In this document: one piece after another, positions 7,192 to 12,688 of the stretch | Numbering within the stretch: the first letter of the stretch is position 1 | Layout of the letters: each line of letters begins with the position of its first letter | Assembly (NCBI GenBank): GCA_036390175.1 | Contig: DASWCG010000270.1 | Location: 1-12,688 of the forward strand | Direction: 5' to 3' | DNA: 12,688 bases | Source: DASQHY01 sp036390175 | GTDB lineage: Bacteria; Acidobacteriota; Terriglobia; Acidiferrales; UBA7541 | Made by a program: the position numbers and the translations under genes | The notes under the pieces: model-generated | Seen by the model: only the letters and a program-made list of their open reading frames with translations | Told to the model about the DNA's origin: nothing | Databases searched by the model: none

Positions 7192-7485
7192 ATGGCTCTT
7201 GACAAAGACGGATTCGGGGACGAAAACGAGATCTCCCGCTTCGAGGAAGAAGAAGATGCCGGTGCGGATCGCGAGGAGATCATCGAAGCGGAGGAAGAGG
7301 AAGTGGTTATCGTCGAGCGCCCGGAAGGCACCGGCGCGCCGGCAGCCCCTCCTCGCTCGTCCAAGCCCAGGAAGGCCAAGCCTGCCAGGAAAGCGGCGAA
7401 AAAAAAGGCCAAGAGGAAAAAAGGCAAAGCGAAGCCAAAGAAAAAGGCCCGCAAGAAGACGGCGAAGCGGCGGAAAAGGCGTTAG
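7192..7485 (+). CDS. Small protein with acidic N-terminal half and Lys/Arg-rich tail
   Basis: The 97-residue protein has two opposite halves. Residues 1-47 are strongly acidic (ENEISRFEEEEDAGADREEI and EAEEEE), and residues from about 55 to the end are Lys/Arg/Ala-rich with histone H1-like repeats (KAAKKKAKRKKGKAKPKKKA) ending KRRKRR. A short Pro/Ala hinge joins them. The start at 7192 has a good GGAGGA (7182-7187) 4 nt upstream. No signal peptide, membrane helix or enzyme motif is visible. The tail suggests nucleic-acid binding, as in bacterial H1-like proteins or HU tails, with the acidic half as a possible self-masking or partner-binding segment; both are inference. Low-complexity composition makes family assignment unsafe. 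Its own strong promoter and a 12-bp inverted repeat 15 nt after the stop suggest a one-gene unit. Confidence 0.8.
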   Translation: MALDKDGFGDENEISRFEEEEDAGADREEIIEAEEEEVVIVERPEGTGAPAAPPRSSKPRKAKPARKAAKKKAKRKKGKAKPKKKARKKTAKRRKRR

Positions 7486-7500
7486 GCTGGCGACTCCCGA

Positions 7501-7546
7501 CCGTTCCGGTTTCATTCCGGACCCGTTCCAGTTCAAACCGGGACGG
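7501..7546 (+). repeat. 12-bp inverted repeat after the small basic-tail gene (possible terminator)
   Basis: CCGTTCCGGTTT (7501-7512) and AAACCGGGACGG (7535-7546) pair over 12 positions with one G-T wobble and a 22-nt loop. It starts 15 nt after the stop codon at 7485. No T-run follows, so it is not a textbook intrinsic terminator; it may protect the 3' end of the message or bind a protein. A smaller hairpin, GCCGCG (7593-7598) with CGCGGC (7609-7614), lies further on. Confidence 0.45.
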
Positions 7547-7646
7547 CCTTCTGGCAATCCTCCTTCCCTGATCCGGCTGGTCCCTTCCCGCAGCCGCGCG
7601 AATCCTCTCGCGGCAGGACTGATTCCTAGACTGGTGAGAAATATCC

Positions 7647-7675
7647 TTGCGCGTCCGGCAGCGCGCCCTTAGCAT
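7647..7675 (+). promoter_or_regulatory. Candidate promoter for the HipA-like/DUF3037 unit
   Basis: TTGCGC (7647-7652) and TAGCAT (7670-7675) are spaced by 17 nt. The -10 hexamer and the TTGC core are the same as in the candidate EF-G promoter (254-282). The -10 ends 8 nt before the ATG at 7684 and no Shine-Dalgarno sequence is present, so the expected transcript would begin at or next to the start codon. Confidence 0.35.
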
Positions 7676-7683
7676 ACCCCTCA

Positions 7684-8481
7684 ATGCTGCACGCGCTCGA
7701 GCACATCCGCCGGATGCGGGGCGGGGCGCAGGCACACCTGCTGCGCTGCTCGGACGGCGGGTATTACGTCGTCAAATTCCAAAATAACCCGCAACATCGC
7801 CGCGTTTTGGTCAACGAACTGCTTGGAACTAAGCTGGCGGCCCGGCTGGGGCTCCCGGTGCCGCAGGTGGCGGTTGTCGATGTGCCGGAAGCCCTGATTC
7901 GCTACACTGCCGACCTGGTGATGCAACTGGGGCAGAGCAGTGTGCCCTGCCGGGCGGGCTTGCAATTCGCCTCGCGCTACCCCGGAGACCCGCGCGAGCT
8001 GACGCTGCACGATTTTCTGCCCGACGAACAGTTGCGCGAAGTAGAGAACCTCGGCGACTTTGCGGGGATGCTGGCGTACGACAAGTGGACCTGCAACACC
8101 AACGGGCGCCAGGCGATTTTTCTCCGCCACGCGAACCACGCGCCGTATCGCGCGCTCATGATTGACCAGGGGTTCTGCTTCAACGCCGGAGAATGGAATT
8201 TTCCGGACGCCCCGCTGCGCGGCCTGTATACGCGGCAGCGCGTCTACGAGGGCGTCATCGGGATGGAATCGTTCGCCCCGTGGCTCGAGCGCCTGGAGAC
8301 ACGCGTGACTCCCGGCGTCTTTGACGAGCTCAGCAAGCAGATTCCTCCCGAATGGTACGAGGACAACCAGGATGAGCTCTACCGACTGCTGGAAACGCTC
8401 GACCGGCGGCGCGCGCGTGTGCGCGAGCTGCTGGTGGACGCCAAACGCTCGAACCGGCAGCCGTTTCCCAACTGGACGTGA
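7684..8481 (+). CDS. HipA-like kinase domain protein
   Basis: The 265-residue protein matches the HipA-like kinase family (Pfam HipA_2 as I recall it), a stand-alone relative of the HipA Ser/Thr kinase fold. Features in order are a Gly-rich turn MRGGAQAHL (residues 11-19), Lys31 in YYVVKFQNN as the likely ATP-contacting lysine, Glu45 in NELLGTKLAARLGLPVP, a catalytic-loop-like D133KWTCN138 (D-x4-N) and D161QG in ALMIDQGFCF as the DFG-like metal site. All residues needed for phosphotransfer appear present, but substrate and activity are unknown. It lacks the full-length HipA layout (about 440 residues), and no HipB-like helix-turn-helix gene lies upstream, so this is not a standard hipBA toxin-antitoxin pair. 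The DUF3037 gene follows after 3 nt, almost certainly in the same transcript. ATG 7684 has no Shine-Dalgarno sequence but precedes the conserved MLHALEHIRRMRGG start. Confidence 0.82.
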   Translation: MLHALEHIRRMRGGAQAHLLRCSDGGYYVVKFQNNPQHRRVLVNELLGTKLAARLGLPVPQVAVVDVPEALIRYTADLVMQLGQSSVPCRAGLQFASRYPGDPRELTLHDFLPDEQLREVENLGDFAGMLAYDKWTCNTNGRQAIFLRHANHAPYRALMIDQGFCFNAGEWNFPDAPLRGLYTRQRVYEGVIGMESFAPWLERLETRVTPGVFDELSKQIPPEWYEDNQDELYRLLETLDRRRARVRELLVDAKRSNRQPFPNWT

Positions 8482-8484
8482 ACC

Positions 8485-9300
8485 ATGCCTGAACCAAACC
8501 GCCAGCCCTGCGCCTATCACATCCTGCGCTATACGCCGAACCTGGTGCGCGACGAATGGGTCAACATCGGCGTCCTGCTGTTCGACCCCGCCGGCGGCGC
8601 CCGGCGCCTGCGGCTGATTGAGGAGCAGGAGGAGTATGCCCGCGTCAAGCGCCTGCACCCCCACGCCGACGAGGCGCTGTTGCGCGCCCTGCGCGACGAC
8701 TTCGAAAAACAGTTTGCCGGGCAGAACGGCGGTTTCCGAAAAGCCGTCGAAACGCTGAACCAGACGCTTTCCAACGCCCTGCAACTCGGGCCGCAGAAGG
8801 GCGTGCTCACCGACGATCTCGACGCCGAGATCGAACGGCTCTACGCCGACCACGTGGCCCCGCCTTCCCGCCTGCGCAGCTCCAGCGCCCGCGAGACGCT
8901 GTTCAGCCGCGGTCCCATCCGCAATTACTGCAACCAGGTCTTCCGCCTGGCGCATGTCTGGGAAAAGATCGATAAATCCGTTCCGGTGGAGGAATTCACC
9001 TTCGCCGGCGACCCCTTGAAACTCGACTACGCCTACCGGCGAAACGGGACGCGCGGCTTCGTGCACGCCCTCTCGGTGACGCGCGACCCGGCGCAAGCAA
9101 AAATCCTGGCGTACACCGCGGAGCGCATCCGCGCGAAAATAGCCTCCTCGGAATTCACCGCCGTTACCGATGTCCCTCTGGCCGGCACAAACGACCGCCG
9201 CCGCTTCGTCGCCGAAACACTGAAGGACCAGGGAATCGAGGCGGTGCCAGTGGAGTCGCTGGCGGTCTGGGTGAACAAATTGAGGCCGTTAATTCGCTGA
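8485..9300 (+). CDS. DUF3037 family protein
   Basis: The 271-residue protein shows the hallmark N-terminus of DUF3037, AYHILRYTPNLVRDEWVNIG (residues 10-29) followed by VLLFDP, then a charged helical middle (EEQEEYARVKRLHPHADEAL and DDFEKQF) and a C-terminal part with FVHALSVTRDPAQAKILAYT. No signal peptide, membrane helix or recognised catalytic motif is visible, and the family has no function that I know of. It begins 3 nt after the stop of the HipA-like kinase gene, with only a weak ribosome binding site, which points to translational coupling and a shared role. A regulator, substrate or antitoxin-like partner of the kinase is an inference from position alone. It converges with the E2 gene across 106 nt. 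Confidence 0.85.
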   Translation: MPEPNRQPCAYHILRYTPNLVRDEWVNIGVLLFDPAGGARRLRLIEEQEEYARVKRLHPHADEALLRALRDDFEKQFAGQNGGFRKAVETLNQTLSNALQLGPQKGVLTDDLDAEIERLYADHVAPPSRLRSSSARETLFSRGPIRNYCNQVFRLAHVWEKIDKSVPVEEFTFAGDPLKLDYAYRRNGTRGFVHALSVTRDPAQAKILAYTAERIRAKIASSEFTAVTDVPLAGTNDRRRFVAETLKDQGIEAVPVESLAVWVNKLRPLIR

Positions 9301-9331
9301 GGGATTCCGGCAGGGGTTCCCGCGGGTGGCC

Positions 9332-9396
9332 TGTGACTCGTGCCAAGAGGCCCGGCAATTACAAGCCTCTCCACGGATCACCAATCACGGGTCACA
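9332..9396. repeat. Nested inverted repeat with tandem TCAC heptamers between convergent genes
   Basis: TGTGACTCGTG (9332-9342) pairs with CACGGGTCACA (9386-9396) over 11 positions with one G-T wobble. Inside lies a perfect 6-bp stem, AGAGGC (9346-9351) with GCCTCT (9365-9370). The right side is three tandem heptamers of form NNNTCAC: GGATCAC, CAATCAC, GGGTCAC (9375-9395). The left arm matches 2540-2552 in 12 of 13 bases. It sits between the convergent DUF3037 and E2 genes and could fold into a bidirectional 3' structure, but no T-run follows on either strand. Confidence 0.45.
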
Positions 9397-9406
9397 AATT
9401 GCGCTG

Positions 9407-10777
9407 CTATAAAACAGGCTCGCTCCAGCCTTCCAGCGTCTCCTTCACCTTGCGCATGAACTGGTGGGCAATCGCGCCGTCCACCACGCGGTGATCATAG
9501 CTGAGCGAAAGGTAGCACATCGAGCGGATGGCGATGGCGTCGTCGATCACCACCGGACGCTTCTCTATGGTTCCCAGGCCCAGGATGCCCACCTGCGGCT
9601 GGTTGATCACCGGCAGGCCGAAGAGGCCCCCAAAAACGCCCGGATTGGTGATCGAGAAGGTGCCTTCCTGCACCTCTTCGGGCTTGAGCTTTTTCGTCCG
9701 CGCGCGCTCGGCCAGATCGTTGAGCATTTTCTGAATGCCGAGCAGGTTCTTTTCGCCGGCATTCTTGATGACCGGCACGATCAGGCCCCAGTCGAGGGCC
9801 ACGGCCATGCCGATGTTGATGTCTTTGTGGAGGACAACCGTGGTGCCGTCCACCGAGGCGTTCAGGACCGGGAAGGCGCGGAGCCCCTCCACGACCGCTT
9901 GCACAAAGAACGGCATGAAGGTCAGCTTGGTCTCGTGGCGCCTCTCGAACTCCTCCTTCGAGCGGCTGCGCAACGTGACGACCTTAGTCATGTCCACTTC
10001 ATCGATGGAGTAGACGTGCGCGGAGACGCGTTTGGAGGCGACCATGTGCTCGGCGATGCGCTGGCGCATCACCGACATGGGCTGGAGTTCGTACTTCCCG
10101 AAATAGATCCGCTCGCGGGGCACGGCGGTTTCCATGGCCACGTGAACCTGCGCGCCGGAAACCCCCGGCGGGGCAGGGGCCGCGGAGGGTGAAGGCATTA
10201 CCGTTACGCCCCGCGGCGCAGAGGCGCCGCCTTGAATCACTTCCAGAATATCCTTCTTGCTGATGCGCCCGCCGGCCCCCGTGCCTGAGACGGTGGCCAG
10301 GTCAATGTTGTTCTCTTTCGCCAGGCGCCGCACCAGCGGCGAGCTGTGAATGTGCTCGCCCGGACGGCGCGGCGGCGCCGCAGGTCCTGCTGCGGGAACC
10401 GGCGCCGGTGGAGCGGGAGCAGGCTTTGCCGCCGATGCCGCGGGCGCAGACGCCGGTACGGCTGCGGCCTTGGGCTGGGCAGCCGGGGAAGGCGCATCGG
10501 TTTTCGCCGGAGCCGGGGCAGGCGCGGCAGCGGCAGCACCGTCGGAATCAATCACCCCGACGATAGTCTGGATCGGCACGGTCTGTCCTTCGCCGACCTT
10601 GATTTCCTTGAGCACGCCGGCGGCGGGCGCAGGAATCTCCGCATCCACTTTGTCGGTGGAGATTTCGAACAGCGGCTCGTCGCGCTCCACTTTGTCGCCG
10701 GGCTTTTTCAGCCACTTGGTGATGGTGCCTTCAAAAATGCTCTCCCCCATCTGGGGCATGACGACGTCTATTGCCAT
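9407..10777 (-). CDS. Dihydrolipoamide acyltransferase (E2) of a 2-oxo acid dehydrogenase complex
   Basis: The 456-residue protein has full E2 architecture: a lipoyl domain (1-78) with lipoylated Lys43 in EISTDKVDAEIP, an Ala/Pro-rich swinging-arm linker (about 80-140), a peripheral subunit-binding domain (143-182, SSPLVRRLAKENNIDL to GRISKKDILEVI), a second linker, and the catalytic domain (about 230-456) with His429 and Asp433 in SYDHRVVDG. It forms the core of the complex, moving the acyl group from E1 to CoA and handing reduced lipoate to E3. One lipoyl domain and the E1beta neighbour favour a branched-chain (bkdB-like) complex, though pyruvate or acetoin cannot be ruled out. The start has GAGGAG (plus-strand CTCCTC, 10785-10790) 7 nt upstream. 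It is the last gene of the leftward operon, 117 nt after E1beta; no later gene follows on this strand before the convergent DUF3037 gene. Confidence 0.95.
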   Translation of the reverse strand: MAIDVVMPQMGESIFEGTITKWLKKPGDKVERDEPLFEISTDKVDAEIPAPAAGVLKEIKVGEGQTVPIQTIVGVIDSDGAAAAAPAPAPAKTDAPSPAAQPKAAAVPASAPAASAAKPAPAPPAPVPAAGPAAPPRRPGEHIHSSPLVRRLAKENNIDLATVSGTGAGGRISKKDILEVIQGGASAPRGVTVMPSPSAAPAPPGVSGAQVHVAMETAVPRERIYFGKYELQPMSVMRQRIAEHMVASKRVSAHVYSIDEVDMTKVVTLRSRSKEEFERRHETKLTFMPFFVQAVVEGLRAFPVLNASVDGTTVVLHKDINIGMAVALDWGLIVPVIKNAGEKNLLGIQKMLNDLAERARTKKLKPEEVQEGTFSITNPGVFGGLFGLPVINQPQVGILGLGTIEKRPVVIDDAIAIRSMCYLSLSYDHRVVDGAIAHQFMRKVKETLEGWSEPVL

Positions 10778-10894
10778 GGTCTCTCTCCTCTCTTCCCCGC
10801 GCTGGCCAGGCGTTTCATCCTTCCGCCTTGCTCAACCCAGCGGGACAAAAAATCTTCCCTGCACTCAGAAGCGGTGCCGCGGCATTGCCGTCAA

Positions 10895-11938
10895 TCAGTA
10901 TCGTGCCAGCTCTCTTGCCGCGGCTGCTACCTTTGCCGCATTCGGCAAAAAATGCTCCTCGAGCGGCGGCGAGTACGGCACCGGCGTGTCCAGCGACGTC
11001 ACGCGCAGCACCGGACCGTCCAGGTCCTGGAAGGCGCCCTCGCAGACGATCATGGCGATCTCTCCGGCGATGCCGCCGGTTCGCGTGTCCTCGTGGACCA
11101 CCAGCACCTTGTTGGTCTTCTTCACCGACTGCAGAATCGTTTCTTTATCGAGCGGCAGCAGCGTCCGCAAATCAATCACCTCGGCCTCGATACCTTCTTT
11201 GGAAAGCTCCGCGGCGGCTTCGAGCGAGGTGTGCATCATCGCCGCATAGGAAAGAATCGTCAGGTCGCGCCCCTCGCGGCGCACCACCGCTTTGCCGATG
11301 GGCACCGTGTAGTCCTCGCCGGGGAGTTCTTCCTTGATGCGCCGGTAGAGAAACTTGTGCTCGAAGAAGAGCACCGGATTGTTGTCGCGGATGGCCGCCT
11401 TCAGCAGGCCCTTGGCGTCGTAGGGCGTCGAGGGATAGACCACCTTCAGCCCCGGAGTGTGCACAAAATACATCTCCGGGTTGGCCGAATGGAACGCCCC
11501 GCCGTGCACGCCGCCTCCGGAAGGCCCGCGCACCACCAGGGGCACCGGCGCGCCCCAGCGGTAGTGCGACTTGGCCGCAAAGTTCGTAATCTGGTTGAAG
11601 CAGCAGGCGATGAAGTCAATGAACTGCATCTCGGCGATGGGGCGCAGCCCGAGGTAGCTCATGCCCACGGCGGCGCCGATGATGGCGGACTCCGCGATGG
11701 GCGTGTCTATCACGCGCTCCCAGCCGAAGCGTTCCAGCAGGCCTTCGCTGGTTTTGAACGCCCCGCCATAGACGCCGACATCCTCGCCGAGCAGGACAAC
11801 CGCGGGGTCGCGCTCCATCTCCTCGAACATGGCCTGGCGGATGGCTTCGAGAAACGTCACCGGACCCGCGGATTGTCCCGGGGTTCCCGCCTCAAGAACT
11901 TTCCCGGCGCTTCCCGAAGATGTCACGGCGCGCGCCAC
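10895..11938 (-). CDS. 2-oxo acid dehydrogenase E1 beta subunit (branched-chain type)
   Basis: The 347-residue subunit pairs with E1alpha as an alpha2beta2 thiamine diphosphate decarboxylase. Visible landmarks are VTFLEAIRQAM (27-37), LLGEDVGVYGGAFK (49-62), DTPIAES with Glu83 at the position that activates the thiamine aminopyrimidine ring, RGPSGGGVHGGAFHS, PGLKVVYPSTPYDAKGLLKA and VLFFEHKFLYR. EHK-x-LYR is closer to branched-chain E1beta than to pyruvate E1beta (usually LENELLY). The C-terminal half carries the transketolase C-like domain (VIDLRTLLPLD, VVHEDTRTGG). No ATG lies before the conserved core, so the GTG at 11938 was chosen: it is 2 nt after the E1alpha stop, with GGAGG inside the last E1alpha codons. 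The first 25 residues are a short non-conserved lead. The frame continues upstream through E1alpha, but that part is antisense-like shadow sequence in another frame of E1alpha. Confidence 0.94.
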   Translation of the reverse strand: MARAVTSSGSAGKVLEAGTPGQSAGPVTFLEAIRQAMFEEMERDPAVVLLGEDVGVYGGAFKTSEGLLERFGWERVIDTPIAESAIIGAAVGMSYLGLRPIAEMQFIDFIACCFNQITNFAAKSHYRWGAPVPLVVRGPSGGGVHGGAFHSANPEMYFVHTPGLKVVYPSTPYDAKGLLKAAIRDNNPVLFFEHKFLYRRIKEELPGEDYTVPIGKAVVRREGRDLTILSYAAMMHTSLEAAAELSKEGIEAEVIDLRTLLPLDKETILQSVKKTNKVLVVHEDTRTGGIAGEIAMIVCEGAFQDLDGPVLRVTSLDTPVPYSPPLEEHFLPNAAKVAAAARELARY

Positions 11939-11940
11939 GG

Positions 11941-12688
11941 CTACCTCCGCACTTTCCGGGCGGCGCCGGCCCTGGCCAATTTCTTCGGCGAAGCTTTTCC
12001 GGCAGCCGGCGCCTTGCCCCGCAATTTCGAAACCGGACGCGCTCCGTTGCCGCTTGCCGCATCGGCCGCGGGGACAAATTCCGCAGGCCGCAGCGCCTCG
12101 CCGTAGGCGGCAACCTTCCACACCGGGGCGACGCCGGACTTCGGCGGCATGACTTCTTCCTTCGGACGCACCCAGTTCGCCGCGATGGTGTGGCAGCCGT
12201 CGCAATACACTCCTTGCTCGGCCAGTTCCGGCGGAGGCAGCGGCGAAGCCTCCGCAAACTCGCGGTCTGCCTCGACCTCGCGCTCGATGCGCGCCTCGAT
12301 CTTTGCTTTCTTTTTGGCATCGAGAATCTTTCCGGCCATCAGGAATTTCTCGTAGCGCTCAATAGGGTCGCGCTGCTTCCAGTAGGCGAGCATCTCCGCG
12401 GGCACGTACTCGGCGGAATCATGCTGCGCGTGGCCCTTCATCCGCATGGTCTTCGCTTCGATGAGGATCGGCCCCTGGCCCGCGCGGCAGCGGTTGACGG
12501 CTTCCTTCGCCGTGGTATACACGGCGACGACGTCGTTGCCGTCCACTACGTAGCTGTCCATCCCGTAAGCCTTGGCGCGGTCGGCGAGATTCTCGAGCGG
12601 CACCTGCCGGCGCACCGGCGTCGAATAGGCCCACTGGTTGTTCTCCAGAACCAGGACCAGCGGCGCCTTCTGCACCGCCGCGAAATCC
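11941..12688 (-). CDS. 2-oxo acid dehydrogenase E1 alpha subunit, 3' part (start beyond window)
   Basis: The right edge cuts the gene. The visible 248 residues begin DFAAVQKAPLVLVLENNQWA, which holds the NN end of the GDG-x-NN thiamine diphosphate site; the GDG half is outside the window. VVDGNDVVAVY, GPILIEAKTMRMKGHAQHDS and YWKQRDPIERYEKFL are typical of E1alpha, including the phosphorylation-loop region with its His. After the usual end (EASPLPPPEL) comes an extra C-terminal segment of about 90 residues with GVYCDGCHTIAANW, a VWKVAAYGEALRPAEF stretch and a basic Ala/Lys/Arg tail ending RKVRR. The CDGCH has the CxxCH pattern of c-type heme sites, but this is a cytoplasmic enzyme, so metal binding or no role is as likely. 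It ends 2 nt before E1beta. The family is firm; the extension is unusual. Confidence 0.93.
   Translation of the reverse strand, partial: DFAAVQKAPLVLVLENNQWAYSTPVRRQVPLENLADRAKAYGMDSYVVDGNDVVAVYTTAKEAVNRCRAGQGPILIEAKTMRMKGHAQHDSAEYVPAEMLAYWKQRDPIERYEKFLMAGKILDAKKKAKIEARIEREVEADREFAEASPLPPPELAEQGVYCDGCHTIAANWVRPKEEVMPPKSGVAPVWKVAAYGEALRPAEFVPAADAASGNGARPVSKLRGKAPAAGKASPKKLARAGAARKVRR
11944..11948 (-). promoter_or_regulatory. Ribosome binding site that sets the E1 beta GTG start
   Basis: On the minus strand GGAGG (CCTCC at 11944-11948 on the plus strand) lies in the last codons of E1alpha and 5 nt before the GTG at 11938. The next in-frame GTG at 11926 is 17 nt away and is less well placed. 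The arrangement suggests coupled translation of the two E1 subunits. Confidence 0.6.

Noticed and set aside
7684..8481. Classical hipBA toxin-antitoxin locus
   Set aside because: There is no helix-turn-helix HipB gene next to it and the protein lacks the length and N-terminal domain of true HipA; the partner is DUF3037 instead.
7681..9096. Minus-strand frame of 471 codons over the HipA-like/DUF3037 unit
   Set aside because: It spans two conserved plus-strand genes and their junction; no family resemblance was seen.
10346..12106. Plus-strand frame of 586 codons over the E2 and E1 genes
   Set aside because: It covers parts of three well-supported minus-strand genes; His/Arg-rich shadow composition.
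12190..12204. CDGCH as a true cytochrome c heme site
   Set aside because: E1alpha is cytoplasmic and there is no export signal or cytochrome fold around the motif; kept only as part of an unusual extension.

Overview
The window reads as chromosomal DNA from a GC-rich, free-living bacterium. The most likely source is a soil-type Acidobacteriota, but this is inference: it rests on the overall gene style (a fusA2-type EF-G, a small membrane protein with a decayed GGDEF domain, a HipA-like kinase/DUF3037 pair, a three-LysM MltD) and not on any marker gene in the window. Most genes have plain ATG starts and GC-rich third codon positions. I see no rRNA, tRNA, CRISPR array, insertion sequence, integrase or phage gene.

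Layout from left to right: (1) 1-403 holds a possible partial minus-strand frame at the edge and the leader of an EF-G gene, with a candidate promoter and a hairpin before the ribosome binding site. (2) 404-2530 (+) is an elongation factor G paralog with altered G motifs. (3) 2718-3902 (+) is a PLP-dependent trans-sulfuration-type enzyme. (4) 3936-4691 (-) is a small two-helix membrane protein with a degenerate GGDEF domain, convergent with (3). (5) 4964-6901 (+) is a lipoprotein lytic transglycosylase of the MltD type with three LysM domains, divergent from (4). (6) 7192-7485 (+) is a 97-residue protein with an acidic first half and a Lys/Arg-rich tail, under a near-consensus promoter and followed by a large inverted repeat. 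(7) 7684-9300 (+) is a two-gene unit, a HipA-like kinase and a DUF3037 protein, 3 nt apart. (8) 9407-12688 (-) is the end of a 2-oxo acid dehydrogenase operon transcribed leftward, in the order E1alpha (cut by the right edge), E1beta, E2. It most resembles branched-chain 2-oxo acid dehydrogenase; no E3 gene is in the window.

The genes form several independent units. Within operon (8) the products make one complex: E1alpha/E1beta decarboxylate the 2-oxo acid with thiamine diphosphate and E2 passes the acyl group to CoA via its lipoyl arm. The kinase/DUF3037 pair is the best candidate for an undescribed system: both proteins look intact, they appear co-transcribed, and neither has a function I can name. 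Other points worth a look are the NWMD and DTPGY changes in the EF-G GTPase domain, the C-terminal extension with a CDGCH motif on E1alpha, and two related intergenic repeat sequences built on a GTGACTC/TCAC unit that follow two unrelated genes.
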